DNA of 64,000 nucleotides from Curtobacterium sp. MCBD17_035 (lineage in GTDB: Bacteria > Actinomycetota > Actinomycetes > Actinomycetales > Microbacteriaceae), in NCBI RefSeq assembly GCF_003234815.2, contig NZ_CP126279.1, positions 2,604,001 to 2,668,000 of the forward strand. Direction: 5' to 3'. The translations under genes and the position numbers were made by a program. Position 1 is the stretch's first letter; every line of letters begins with the position of its first letter. This document shows, in pieces, positions 54,713 through 64,000 of the stretch. A model generated the notes under the pieces. It did not search any database, was not told the DNA's origin, and worked only from the letters and a program-made list of their open reading frames with translations.

Positions 54713-55813
54713 TCAGCGGTGCGCTGGGACGTCCGCGCGTGGTGTCACGGAGGCACGCGTGCCGGTCAGCCGCGAAGGCGCCGTGAACAGCCAGGGGAAC
54801 CGGAGCCGCTCGAGGACGATGCCGAGCAGGATCGGACCGACGACGCCCGCGAGCGTGCCGACGACCACGTGGACGACCGGGTCCTGGACGCCGAGGTGCG
54901 ACAGGACGATCCGGGTGCCCGACGCGAACGTGATGCTGGCGAGGAAGATCTCGAGCGTGCGGCGGCCGACCGCACCGACCCAGGTCAGCCATGACACGGC
55001 CGCGAGCAGCCGGGAGACCGCGATCACCGCCACGAGGCCGACCAGGGTCGTGAGCAGACCGAGCGCGACCGCCACCACCCCGTGGTGGTCGCCGGCACTC
55101 GGGGTCGGCGTGCCCTCGGACGTGCCGAACACCAGGGCGACGAAGGCGACGGTCCCGACGAGCGCGACGACACCCACCACGGGGAGCCGCACGCGCGCGA
55201 TGAACTCGATCACGCGGCGCGCGCCGATGCACACGCCGAGGAAGAAGAACACCCAGATCCCGAGGCCCTGGACGAGGGCGACCCCCAGGTCGGTGCCCCA
55301 GCCCGCGATGCTCACGACGAGCGCCCCCACGATGCTCGCGATCATGACGGCACGGGACCGCCACGGGCGGACGAGCGCGGCCACCGTCGACACGGCCACG
55401 AGCCACGGCAGGAACCAGAGCTGCCCGTCCGGGTGCAGCAGGTCGAGTGTGCTCGTGATGCTCGTGGGCGAGTTCACGAGGGCGCCGGCTGCCAGTTTCA
55501 CCACGCCCTGCACGAGCGACCACACGACGTAGACGTAGATGAACAGCACGTCGCGGCTGCGGAGGTACCGGCCAACGCCGTCACGATCGACGGCGCGAGC
55601 GACGAACAGGCCGCTGATGAACGCGAACACCGTGAGGTGCACGCTGTACAGGAGTCGGTCGGTGTCGATGTAGCCCACCGCGTGGCGGTCGAGGAGGTGT
55701 GCGGACGCCAGTCCGCGCAGGACGTGGCCGAGCACGATCATGGTGATCGCGATGCCACGGGCGATGTCGAGGGTCGCGTCTCGGGTCGACGCGGTTCGGG
55801 TTCGGGTCGTCAC
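54713..55813 (-). CDS. Acyltransferase family 3 membrane protein
   Basis: 366 residues from GTG at 55813 with about ten membrane helices. The family start is clear: RDATLDIARGIAITMIVLGHVLRGL (the conserved His near helix 1), then FISGLFVARAVDRDG and LHPDGQLWFLPWLVAVS. Such enzymes acylate cell-surface sugars or peptidoglycan. The substrate cannot be told from sequence. It is separated from the tRNA by about 50 bp. Confidence 0.9.
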   Translation of the reverse strand: MTTRTRTASTRDATLDIARGIAITMIVLGHVLRGLASAHLLDRHAVGYIDTDRLLYSVHLTVFAFISGLFVARAVDRDGVGRYLRSRDVLFIYVYVVWSLVQGVVKLAAGALVNSPTSITSTLDLLHPDGQLWFLPWLVAVSTVAALVRPWRSRAVMIASIVGALVVSIAGWGTDLGVALVQGLGIWVFFFLGVCIGARRVIEFIARVRLPVVGVVALVGTVAFVALVFGTSEGTPTPSAGDHHGVVAVALGLLTTLVGLVAVIAVSRLLAAVSWLTWVGAVGRRTLEIFLASITFASGTRIVLSHLGVQDPVVHVVVGTLAGVVGPILLGIVLERLRFPWLFTAPSRLTGTRASVTPRADVPAHR

Positions 55814-55866
55814 GATCCGCAGCCTAGGGGGTGACGGGCCGTCGCGGGGGCGCCGGCGGTGTTCGG

Positions 55867-55939
55867 TGCCCCCGGAGGGATTCGAACCCTCAACTCGGCG
55901 ATTTTAAGTCGCATGCCTCTGCCGTTGGGCCACGGGGGC
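55867..55939 (-). tRNA. tRNA with UAA anticodon, short variable loop
   Basis: 73 nt on the minus strand, from G at 55939 to A73 at 55867. Acceptor GCCCCCG/CGGGGGC pairs perfectly, T arm GAGGG-TTCGAAT-CCCTC is perfect, D arm GCC/GGC is short. The anticodon loop is CTTAAAA, giving anticodon UAA (codon UUA, Leu). The anticodon stem has a T-C mismatch at its base. The variable loop is only GAGTT, whereas tRNA-Leu normally has a long arm. CCA is not fully encoded. Identity as Leu rests on the anticodon and A73. Confidence 0.85.
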
Positions 55940-56080
55940 GGCGCGGGCCAGCCGCGCACCGAGCGTTGCTCGGGAACGCGTTCCAGCCTAGATCGTCGGC
56001 ACCCCGGACGCGGACGAGGCGGTCACCCCGTGGGGTGACCGCCTCGATCGTGGTCGATCCGCTGGCGCGGACGGAGTCGG

Positions 56081-57643
56081 CTACTCCGCCTTCGCGCTGA
56101 CCGGCGCCGACTCCGCGGCCGGCTCGGCGACGGGCTGGGCCGCGGCAGCGGCGTCGGCCTTCGGCGCGGCGGCCTTCTTGGCGGCCGGCTTGCGCGTGGT
56201 CGTCTTCGCGGCGGGCGCGGCGTCGTCCTTCTTGACGTCCTTCGAGACGTCGTCGGCGGGGGTCGCGTAGACCGGGCCCGACGCACCCTCGGGCGTACCG
56301 GCCTCGGGCATCGGGGGCTTCGGGCGCGACGCGAACGTCTCGAACGCGGCACGCGGGGTCTCGCGGTCGTCGAGCGAGACGATGTCGCGGCCGAACATCG
56401 TGCCGGTGAGCCAGTCGCCGACCACGCGGACCTTGCGCTCCCACGACGGCATGGCCAGGCCGTGGTACCCGCGGTGCGCGCCCCAGGCGAGGAAGCCCTT
56501 CATCGCGAACTTGCCCGACTGGAACACACCGATGCCGAGGCCGAGGCCCGCCACCGCGCCGAGGTTCTCGTGCTTGTAGTCCTTCGGCTCCTCACCGCGG
56601 ATGACCGCGACGAGGTTCTTCGCCAGCTGCTTGGCCTGGCGGACCGCGTGCTGGGCGTTCGGCACGCACATGCCGCCCACACCGCCGCCCGTGAGGTCCG
56701 GCACCGCCGCGACGTCACCGCAGGCCCAGGCGTCCGCGACGATCCCGTTGTCGTCCACGACACGGAGGTCCGGCTGCACACGGATGCGTCCGCGCGGCTC
56801 GAGCGGGAGGTCGGTGCCCTTGACCATCGGGTTCGCCATGACACCCGCGGTCCAGATGATGAGGTCGGACTCGACGGTCTGGATCTCGCCCTCGTTCGGC
56901 TTGAACTGGCAGACGCCGCCGACCGCCGAGGCGAGCTGCGTGTCGAGGTGGACCTCAGCGCCGCGCTCGGCGAGGTTCTTGAGCACCCAGTGGCTGGTCT
57001 CGAGGGAGACCTCGGGCATGATGCGCCCCATCGCCTCGACCAGGTGGAAGTGGGTCTCGTCGAACGAGATGGTCGGGTAGTTCCGGAGCAGGTTCGTGGC
57101 GAACGACCGCAGCTCGGCGAAGATCTCGATGCCGGCGAAGCCACCGCCGACGACCACGACGGTGAGGAGACGCTCGCGCTCCGGGCCGGCGGGCAGGTTC
57201 GCGGCCTTCGCGAAGTTCGTGAGGATCTTGTCGCGGATCGCGGCGGCTTCCTCGATGGTCTTGAGGCCGATGGCCTCCTCGGCGACGCCGGCGATCGGGA
57301 ACGTGCGCGAGACGGCACCGGCGGTCATGACGAGCGTGTCGTAGGTCTCCTCCCACGGCTCGCCGACCTGCGGCGTGATCGTCGCGGTCTTCGTGGCGTG
57401 GTCGACCTTGGTGACCTTGGCCGTGACGACACGGGTCTTGCCGAGGTGCCGACGGTGCGCGACCACCGCGTGCCGCGGCTCGATCGACCCGGCCGCGACC
57501 TCCGGCAGGAACGGCTGGTAGGTCATGTAGGGCAGCGGGTCCACCATCGTGACCTCGGCCTCGCCCGGGCGGAGCGCCTTCTCGAGCTTCCATGCTGTGT
57601 AGAAGCCGGCGTAGCCGCCGCCGACGATGAGGATCTTGGGCAC
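56081..57643 (-). CDS. Type II NADH dehydrogenase-like FAD oxidoreductase
   Basis: 520 residues. FAD site ILIVGGGYAGFYTAWKLE at the N-terminus, NAD site VVVVGGGFAGIEIFAEL at about 168, and AWACGDVAAVPDLTGGG for the FAD tail. MTYQPFLPEVAAGSIEPRHAV is typical of NDH-2. It passes electrons from NADH to quinone without pumping protons. After the ordinary domains the C-terminus has about 80 residues of Ala/Lys-rich low-complexity sequence, common in high-GC actinobacteria. There is no other NDH gene near. Confidence 0.92.
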   Translation of the reverse strand: MPKILIVGGGYAGFYTAWKLEKALRPGEAEVTMVDPLPYMTYQPFLPEVAAGSIEPRHAVVAHRRHLGKTRVVTAKVTKVDHATKTATITPQVGEPWEETYDTLVMTAGAVSRTFPIAGVAEEAIGLKTIEEAAAIRDKILTNFAKAANLPAGPERERLLTVVVVGGGFAGIEIFAELRSFATNLLRNYPTISFDETHFHLVEAMGRIMPEVSLETSHWVLKNLAERGAEVHLDTQLASAVGGVCQFKPNEGEIQTVESDLIIWTAGVMANPMVKGTDLPLEPRGRIRVQPDLRVVDDNGIVADAWACGDVAAVPDLTGGGVGGMCVPNAQHAVRQAKQLAKNLVAVIRGEEPKDYKHENLGAVAGLGLGIGVFQSGKFAMKGFLAWGAHRGYHGLAMPSWERKVRVVGDWLTGTMFGRDIVSLDDRETPRAAFETFASRPKPPMPEAGTPEGASGPVYATPADDVSKDVKKDDAAPAAKTTTRKPAAKKAAAPKADAAAAAQPVAEPAAESAPVSAKAE

Positions 57644-57679
57644 GAGTGATGTCTCCTTGGATGGGGGTTTGCCGAGAGT

Positions 57680-58228
57680 TTACTCTCTGCCTCCGCCCAC
57701 CCCGACTCCGCCGTCGTCCACCCCATCGTACGTCACGCAGGCGCACCGCTCGGGGCTCCAGGCCGCCCGTTCGAGCGCGAGGTCGCCGATCGGGTTCACG
57801 CCCGGCCCCGCGGCGAGGGCGTGCCCCACGAGCGCGTGCAGGCACTTCACCCGGTTCGGCATGCCACCCGCGGTGACCCCCGCGATCTCCGCGACGACCT
57901 CGATCGACTCGCGGTCCGCCAGGTACGCCTCGTGCGCGGCACCGTACGCGTCGGCCACGGACTGCTCCTCGAGGAGGGCCGCGAGCTCCGGCATCGCACC
58001 CGTCGCCTCGAGCGTCGACACCGCGGCCGTCGCCGCGGGGTGCGTCAGGTAGTACAGGGTCGGGAAGGGCGTGCCGTTCGACAACCGGGGCTGCGTCGCC
58101 ACGACCGTCGGCGCACCGCACACGCAGCGCGCCGGGATGCCGATGACGTCACGCGCGGGACGCCCGAGCTGGGCCGAGACGACGGCGACGTCACGGGCGG
58201 TGGGCGGATCGAACGGAGGAGTTGCCAC
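57680..58228 (-). CDS. DUF501 protein
   Basis: 182 residues. DUF501 features: DVAVVSAQLGRPARDVIGIPARCVCGAPTVVATQPRL with the CxC pair, LPNGTPFPTLYYLTHP-like segment, and GGMPNRVKCLHALVGHALAAGPGVNPIGD. In actinobacteria it is regularly next to the FtsB-like gene and eno, as here. No function has been shown. The 3' end is Gly-rich. Confidence 0.93.
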   Translation of the reverse strand: MATPPFDPPTARDVAVVSAQLGRPARDVIGIPARCVCGAPTVVATQPRLSNGTPFPTLYYLTHPAATAAVSTLEATGAMPELAALLEEQSVADAYGAAHEAYLADRESIEVVAEIAGVTAGGMPNRVKCLHALVGHALAAGPGVNPIGDLALERAAWSPERCACVTYDGVDDGGVGVGGGRE

Positions 58229-58311
58229 GGGACGGTGATCCTACCCGGTGCACGATCCGTCCTCGGGCCGTCCGGCGCTGGGTACCCGCAGGTCGGCGCG
58301 CGATGCCCGCG

Positions 58312-58353
58312 CGATCAGCGATCAGCGATCAGCGATCAGCGATCAGCGATCAG
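58312..58353. repeat. Six tandem 7-mers covering a stop codon
   Basis: CGATCAG is repeated six times without change (58312-58353). The last copy supplies the TGA stop of the FtsB-like gene (58350-58352). The remaining copies lie 3' of it, so copy number could change without touching the protein. Confidence 0.95.
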
Positions 58354-58925
58354 CGCCCGGCGCCCGTGCCCGCGGTCGCACCCGTGGTCGGCGTCCCACT
58401 GCCCGAGACGTCCGGGGCGACGAGCTCGGACGTCGTCTTCTCGGTCAGCCCGGACTCGAGCACCGACGACAACATCGCCTGCACCCAGTCGACCTTCGGC
58501 GTCTGGAGCTTCGAGCTCACGGGGGTGCCCGAGTCGGTCGTCACGGCACTGGTCGAGCCCGACGAGGACCCGCTCCCCGCGCCCATGACGAGGTAGCTCG
58601 TCTCGCCCGGGTACACGTACAGCAGGCGGTCGCGCGCCTGGGCCTCGATGTAGGCGGGGTCGTCCCACCGCGCCACGTCCCGCTTCTTCGTCGCGACGTC
58701 CGCACGCTGCGCGGCGACCTGCTGCTCCTTCTGCGCGATCTCCTGCTGCTGCTGGATCAGCGTCCGCAGCGACGGCGCGAGCACCACGACGAACAGCACG
58801 ACGATGCCGAGCATGAGGACGCTGAAGCCCGAGAACCGGATGTTCCGGAACCAGGCGCCGGACGGACTCGTGGCGGCGGGCATCGCTATCGGCACGCGAC
58901 GGACGCGGGGCTTCGTCGAGGGCAT
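58350..58925 (-). CDS. FtsB/DivIC-like septum formation protein
   Basis: 191 residues from ATG at 58923-58925. One membrane helix (SGFSVLMLGIVVLFVVVLAPSL) and a coiled coil (LIQQQQEIAQKEQQVAAQRADVATKKRDVARW), then the family motif WDDPAYIEAQARDRLLYVYPGET. It should join FtsL and FtsQ in the divisome. A long polar tail follows. Position between eno and DUF501 is conserved in actinobacteria. Confidence 0.93.
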   Translation of the reverse strand: MPSTKPRVRRVPIAMPAATSPSGAWFRNIRFSGFSVLMLGIVVLFVVVLAPSLRTLIQQQQEIAQKEQQVAAQRADVATKKRDVARWDDPAYIEAQARDRLLYVYPGETSYLVMGAGSGSSSGSTSAVTTDSGTPVSSKLQTPKVDWVQAMLSSVLESGLTEKTTSELVAPDVSGSGTPTTGATAGTGAGR

Positions 58926-59092
58926 GGAGCGACGATAACCCGGGCGCCGGTCCGGTCCGGGCAGCGGCACGGTCCGGACCCGTCCCCCATCCCACGCGCA
59001 ACCGACCACCGAGGACGCCGGGCACTGCCTCCCGCGCCCGTGCTCACACCGGTGATTCCACTGACGCGTCGTCCACCAGCCGACACACGGAA

Positions 59093-59130
59093 CGGCCCCT
59101 GGGCCTCCCGGTCGGGAGGCCCAGGGGCCG
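59093..59130 (-). terminator. Strong hairpin after eno
   Basis: 18 bp at 59093-59110 (CGGCCCCTGGGCCTCCCG) pair with 59113-59130, almost without loop. It lies 47 bp past the eno stop and belongs to the CGGGAGG family. Confidence 0.8.
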
Positions 59131-59176
59131 GAGCGGCATCCGCTGGTCCGACGGTCCGGACCAGCGGGTGCTCAGC

Positions 59177-60469
<1,293 letters not shown>

Positions 60470-60524
60470 CTAACAAGCGGTAGTGGTGGTTGGACGAATC
60501 CGGGACCGATCCTAGCGAGCGGGG

Positions 60525-61772
60525 TCACTCGAGCGGTCGGAAGGCGAGGTCCTCGAGGGTGCTGTCGGTGTCCACCGTCGCGAAGGCGGTGAACCCCGCG
60601 GCGGCGAGCCCGGCCAACAGGTTCTTCATGTTCTTGGTCCGGCGTTCGAGGCGCACCCGGGCGTGGCCGGCCAGGACGTCCTGCTTGAGCGCGGCGAGGC
60701 GGGCGGGCGGGACGTCGCGGTCGTGGACGAGCACGACGGCGTCGGCGGTGGCGTCCTCGGGCAGCGTCACGAGGTCGACGAGGCGCTCGAACCCGAGCGA
60801 GAACCCGACCGCGGGGACGTCCTGGCCGAGGAAGCGCCCGATCATGCCGTCGTACCGCCCACCACCGCCGAGGCTGTACCCGAAGTCGGGGTGCGCGACC
60901 TCGAAGATGGTGCCCGTGTAGTACCCCATGCCCCGGACGAGCGTCGGATCGAACTGCAGTCGCACGCCGGGCAGGGCCGCACGCAGGGCCTGCAGGTCCC
61001 CGAACGCCTCGGCGTCGAGCCAGTCGGCGCCCACGACGCTGTCCCAGTCGGCCGTCGCGAGGTCGCGCAGCACGGCCTCGAGCTCGGAGGCGTCGTGTCC
61101 GGCCAGCCCCGGCAGTGCCACGAGTTCGCGCGCGACGCCGTCGGGGCCGATCTTGTCGAGCTTGTCGACGACGACGAGGGCGGCGTCGGCATCGGGCCCG
61201 TCGACGCCCCACGAGCCGAGCAGCGCCACGAGGATCCGCCGGTCGTTGACGCGGATGGTGGTCCCGGTGATGCCGAGGGCGTCCACGGCGTCGGTCGTCG
61301 CGCGGATGAGTTCGATCTCGGCGAGCGGCCCGGCCTCACCGAGGATGTCGATGTCGCACTGCACGAACTGCCGGTAGCGGCCTTTCTGCGGACGCTCCGC
61401 GCGCCAGACGGGCGCGATCTGCACGGACCGGAACACCGTCGGCAGCTCGGAACGGTGGCTCGCGTAGAACCGGGCGAGCGGGACCGTGAGGTCGAACCGG
61501 AGTCCGAGGTCGGCCAGGTCGAGCGGCGCCTCGGCGACGCGGAGGTCCTCGACGGTGAGCCCCCGACGCATCACGGCGAAGGCCAGCTTCTCGTTGTCGC
61601 CGCCGAGGCCCGCGTGCAGCCGCGAGGCGTCCTCGACGACGGGGGTCTCGATCTCGTCGAAGCCGTGGCGCGTGTACACGCCACGGATCACGCCGAGCAC
61701 GTGGTCACGGCGCGCCTTCTCGGCTGGGAGGAAGTCCCGCATCCCGCGGGGAGCCGTCACGACAGTCGCCAT
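60525..61772 (-). CDS. hisS: Histidyl-tRNA synthetase
   Basis: 415 residues from ATG at 61770-61772 (MATVVTAPRGMRDFLPAEK). Class II motifs: RFDLTVPLARF, FRSVQIAPVWRAERPQKGRYRQFVQCDIDILG (motif 2), LVRGMGYYTGTIFEV (histidine-specific), and VGFSLGFERLV (motif 3). The C-terminal anticodon domain is shorter than in E. coli but typical in actinobacteria. Promoter-like TATCAT is at 61819-61814. I looked for a T-box and see none. Confidence 0.96.
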   Translation of the reverse strand: MATVVTAPRGMRDFLPAEKARRDHVLGVIRGVYTRHGFDEIETPVVEDASRLHAGLGGDNEKLAFAVMRRGLTVEDLRVAEAPLDLADLGLRFDLTVPLARFYASHRSELPTVFRSVQIAPVWRAERPQKGRYRQFVQCDIDILGEAGPLAEIELIRATTDAVDALGITGTTIRVNDRRILVALLGSWGVDGPDADAALVVVDKLDKIGPDGVARELVALPGLAGHDASELEAVLRDLATADWDSVVGADWLDAEAFGDLQALRAALPGVRLQFDPTLVRGMGYYTGTIFEVAHPDFGYSLGGGGRYDGMIGRFLGQDVPAVGFSLGFERLVDLVTLPEDATADAVVLVHDRDVPPARLAALKQDVLAGHARVRLERRTKNMKNLLAGLAAAGFTAFATVDTDSTLEDLAFRPLE

Positions 61773-61955
61773 GGCCCCATCTTCGCAGAGCGCTTGCCGC
61801 CGCGCCGTCGGCGATGATATGCTGTATTCCAGTCGATCACCGCTCCACTGATCCATCACGGTGGTCGATCGTCCGCCCGCGTGGCGGGCCGCGGGGGGCC
61901 AGTGCTGCGGACTCCCGCGTCCGGCGTGGCGGCTGCGTGCCGCGGTCGCCGCGCG

Positions 61956-61992
61956 GAGGGCGCCCTCCTTTTCGGGTTGGGAGGGCGCCCTC
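61956..61992 (-). terminator. Two 12-bp palindromes after mazG
   Basis: GAGGGCGCCCTC occurs at 61956-61967 and 61981-61992. Each copy is self-complementary and the two can also pair with each other over a 13-nt loop. It lies between the mazG stop and the hisS promoter. Confidence 0.75.
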
Positions 61993-62056
61993 ACCTCGTC
62001 GTGTCGCCATGCGTCCGACGCCCGGGCCCCAGGTCGCGCTCGGAGCCCCGCTGCAT

Positions 62057-62812
62057 TCAGCGCGACCGCTCGCGCTCCGTCGCGCGGCCAGCCGCCTCGA
62101 GCGCGACGACCGCAGCGCGGAGGCTCGCCACCGGATCGACCCCGTCCGCCCGGGCCGCCGCGATCCGGTCGAGGAGCTCACCGCCCCACGCGGGGTCGAC
62201 GGCACCGTGACCGTCCGCGCCGTCGGTCACCCCGGGCGTACGGTCCTGCCGAGCGGCGCCCGCGACGGCCTGCGCGAGGGGCACGGAACCGAGGCCGTGC
62301 TCGTCGATCCGCTCGAGGAGCTTCACGGACCGCTCGAGTGGGGGCATCGCCCGGGGCACGCCGTCGAACACGCTCGTGCGCGCTGCCTTCTCGGCCGACT
62401 TCGCCGCGCGCCACACCCGGACCACGTCGGCGAACGTCTCCGCGTGCTCGTCGCCGAACACGTGCGGATGGCGGCGGACCATCTTCTCGCGAGCGTGCTC
62501 GGCGACGTCGGCGAGCGTGAACGCGCCGCGACGCTCGGCGATCCCCGCGTGGAGCACGACCTGGTACAGCACGTCGCCGAGCTCCTCGCGGATCTCGACG
62601 TCGTCGTCCACGTCGATCGCGTCGACGAGCTCGTACGACTCCTCGACCGCGTACGCCGCCAGGCTCCGGTGGGTCTGCGCTCGGTTCCACACGCAGCCGT
62701 CGTCCGGCGCGAGCAAGCGATCGACCACCGCGGCGAGGGCCTGGACGGCTGCGGCTCGGTCGGCGGGGTCGGCCTGGTCCTCCTGATGCGGGGTCATGCT
62801 CCATCGTCGCAC
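62057..62812 (-). CDS. mazG: Nucleoside triphosphate pyrophosphohydrolase MazG
   Basis: 251 residues from GTG at 62810-62812. An ATG 15 nt downstream (MTPHQEDQAD) is equally possible, since neither has a well-placed ribosome-binding site. The MazG core is CVWNRAQTHRSLAAYAVEESYELVDAID ... REELGDVLYQVVLHAGIAE, with the EExxE and ExxD magnesium ligands. Only the first domain is clear, and the C-terminal part is shortened compared with the two-domain E. coli enzyme. It hydrolyses damaged or signalling NTPs. Confidence 0.92.
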   Translation of the reverse strand: MRRWSMTPHQEDQADPADRAAAVQALAAVVDRLLAPDDGCVWNRAQTHRSLAAYAVEESYELVDAIDVDDDVEIREELGDVLYQVVLHAGIAERRGAFTLADVAEHAREKMVRRHPHVFGDEHAETFADVVRVWRAAKSAEKAARTSVFDGVPRAMPPLERSVKLLERIDEHGLGSVPLAQAVAGAARQDRTPGVTDGADGHGAVDPAWGGELLDRIAAARADGVDPVASLRAAVVALEAAGRATERERSR

Positions 62813-62872
62813 CTCGCGTGTGGACGTCGAGCGGACGTGTAACGCCAGCGGGGCGGCCGGACACTACTCAGT

Positions 62873-63451
62873 GTGGAGGACGAACCGGACGACGGCCCGC
62901 TCTGGGTCCTGGCGCAGCGCAACGATGGCGCCGCCTTCGCTGCGCTGTTCGATCGGCACCGTCCGCGTGTCTACCGACGGGCGACAAGCCTGCTGCAGAC
63001 GCCGCACGACGCCGAGGACGTCACCGCCGCAGCGTTCTACGAACTCTGGCGGAAGCGGAGGACCGTCGTCCTGGTTGCGGGCTCCGTCGTGCCGTGGCTG
63101 CTGGTCACGACCGTCAACCTCGCGCGGAACCATCGTCGGGCGACCGCCCGGTACCGCCGGTTGCTCGACGAGCTCCCGCGGGACGACGACACGACGCCAG
63201 CGGTCGACGCGGAGGACCTCGAGGTCCGCGATCGCTTGCGCGCCTCCGTTCGCGCGCTCTCCCCGGTCGATGCAGCGCTCTTGGTCCTGACGAGCCTCGA
63301 GGGCATGCCGGTGTGGGAGGCGGCACAAGCGGTGGGCCTCAATCCGCCCGCCGCACGCGTCCGCCTCCACCGCATGCGCCGACGCCTCCGCGACGACCTG
63401 CACGACCTCGACCCGTCCATCCGAACCGCACCGGAAGGCAGCAACCCATGA
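62873..63451 (+). CDS. ECF-type RNA polymerase sigma factor
   Basis: 192 residues from GTG at 62873. Region 2 is FAALFDRHRPRVYRRATSLLQTPHDAEDVTAAAFYELWRKR. Region 4 is SPVDAALLVLTSLEGMPVWEAAQAVGLNPPAARVRLHRMRRRLRDDL. It is a small sigma-70 family factor, divergent from mazG. Its stop overlaps the next start by 4 nt, so the two are coupled, the usual sign of a sigma factor with its partner or anti-sigma factor. Confidence 0.92.
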   Translation: MEDEPDDGPLWVLAQRNDGAAFAALFDRHRPRVYRRATSLLQTPHDAEDVTAAAFYELWRKRRTVVLVAGSVVPWLLVTTVNLARNHRRATARYRRLLDELPRDDDTTPAVDAEDLEVRDRLRASVRALSPVDAALLVLTSLEGMPVWEAAQAVGLNPPAARVRLHRMRRRLRDDLHDLDPSIRTAPEGSNP

Positions 63452-64000
63452 GCATCGACATGCAGCCCCAGACCGCCCTCGCCATCCGAGCCGAGCTCGC
63501 TGCCATCGGGACGCGGGCCAGCGGCCTCCAACGCCGCCAGCGCCGAGCACGCGTCACGGCTGCCCTCGTCGGCGTCGCGGCGGTCGGTCTGACCACCAGT
63601 GCGGCAGCACTCGTGGCGTCTGGTGTGCCCGGGTCCACGACGACCGCCGCGATCGGGGCCGCCACCACGGCGACGCACACCGGGCCGGCCCTGGTCGACA
63701 TCGGGAAGGCGCCCGACAGGGCGGGCGCGGTGATCGTCGACATCACCTGCCTCAACCACGTCGGGATGGTGAAGGTGTCGACGGTCGACGGCGGCGGCGC
63801 CGGGTACAGCTGTCGCGACGGCGGCAGCATGCACGTCACGGATGGCCGAACACCAGCGGAGGGTCGGTCCCGGTTCAGCATCGAGGCCTCGCCGGGCACG
63901 CGGTGGCGCGCGGTCCTGCGGTACGCCAGCTCGGTCACGAGCGTGTGGGGCCTGAATGCCGAGGGACAGACGTACGGCGTCGAGAACGAGCACGGACACC
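63448..64000 (+). CDS. Membrane-anchored partner of the sigma factor, cut by the window edge
   Basis: From ATG at 63448 the frame is open to the end (184 codons). A short cytosolic N-terminus (MSIDMQPQTALAIRAELAAIGTRA) is followed by a membrane helix (ARVTAALVGVAAVGLTTSAAALVAS) and an outside domain with two Cys (ITCLNHVG, YSCRDGGS). It does not show the ZAS zinc motif of many anti-sigma factors. By position it may be an anti-sigma factor or a membrane protein controlled together with the sigma factor. Confidence 0.8.
   Translation, partial: MSIDMQPQTALAIRAELAAIGTRASGLQRRQRRARVTAALVGVAAVGLTTSAAALVASGVPGSTTTAAIGAATTATHTGPALVDIGKAPDRAGAVIVDITCLNHVGMVKVSTVDGGGAGYSCRDGGSMHVTDGRTPAEGRSRFSIEASPGTRWRAVLRYASSVTSVWGLNAEGQTYGVENEHGH

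Noticed and set aside
58312-58353. CRISPR array
   Set aside because: Units are 7 bp with no spacers. Nothing in the window has repeat/spacer alternation of CRISPR size.
60663-61817. 384-codon frame antisense to hisS
   Set aside because: hisS has all class II motifs in the minus frame, and the plus frame is low-complexity.
61773-62056. T-box riboswitch upstream of hisS
   Set aside because: The GC-rich hairpins are there, but I find no T-box sequence (TGGnACCGCG) or specifier loop. The palindromes fit a mazG terminator better.
62864-63550. Antisense frame over the sigma factor gene
   Set aside because: The plus frame has clear sigma regions 2 and 4, and the antisense product is Gly/Arg/Val-rich without motifs.

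Overview
The window is high-GC actinobacterial DNA, most likely from a plant-associated member of the Microbacteriaceae, with Curtobacterium as my best guess. Supporting signs are: strong G/C bias at third codon positions and frequent GTG starts; a mycothiol S-conjugate amidase (mycothiol occurs only in Actinobacteria); the order uppS - hemolysin III - small membrane protein - mca - DUF4307 - greA, which matches the Rv1086-Rv1080c order of mycobacteria; DUF501, FtsB-like and enolase genes side by side; and an operon for plant arabinofuranosides. The species cannot be fixed from this sequence alone.

Layout. 0-1.4 kb: the 5' end of an alpha/beta hydrolase gene and a small OB-like protein. 1.5-10 kb: an arabinofuranoside locus (GH127 enzyme, ABC solute-binding protein, two permeases and a large uncharacterised enzyme-like protein) read leftward, with a divergent LacI-type regulator and two near-identical operators between them. 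10-11.6 kb: two uncharacterised genes. 11.6-24.0 kb: a composite island in the 3' end of ychF. 24-64 kb: mostly conserved chromosome, including ychF, rmuC, glpX, fba, an M18 aminopeptidase, ispH, xseA/xseB, carbonic anhydrase, fumC, a PIN-PhoH protein, uppS, mca, greA, ilvA, an AI-2E family exporter, a YcaQ-like glycosylase, lemA, an exported Ig-like protein, an acyl-CoA ligase, an acyltransferase, one tRNA, an NDH-2-like oxidoreductase, an FtsB-like protein, eno, hisS and mazG. It ends in an ECF sigma factor with a probable partner membrane protein cut by the window edge.

The island is the most interesting part. A roughly 300-bp copy of the ychF 3' end lies at 11637-11944, far from the intact gene at 24009-25082. 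A short second remnant encoding the same last five residues (FRFNN-stop) lies at 14593-14610. A damaged tyrosine integrase sits against the ychF end. I read this as two successive insertions. The inner one (about 14.6-24.0 kb) has lower GC in its 15-20 kb part and carries what looks like a defence cargo: a DUF262 protein translationally coupled to a two-TM membrane protein, a SIR2-STAND-like protein, and a NotI-like restriction-modification pair. The outer one (about 11.9-14.6 kb) carries an aldo/keto reductase and a TetR regulator around a perfect 17-bp palindrome.

The spacers are rich in repeats. One family of long hairpins, sharing the arm motif GAGATCGCA(N3)GTTG, occurs three times at gene ends. 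A second family uses CGGGAGG/CCTCCCG arms. There are also several short tandem repeats. The tRNA has a UAA anticodon but a short variable loop, which is not usual for tRNA-Leu.
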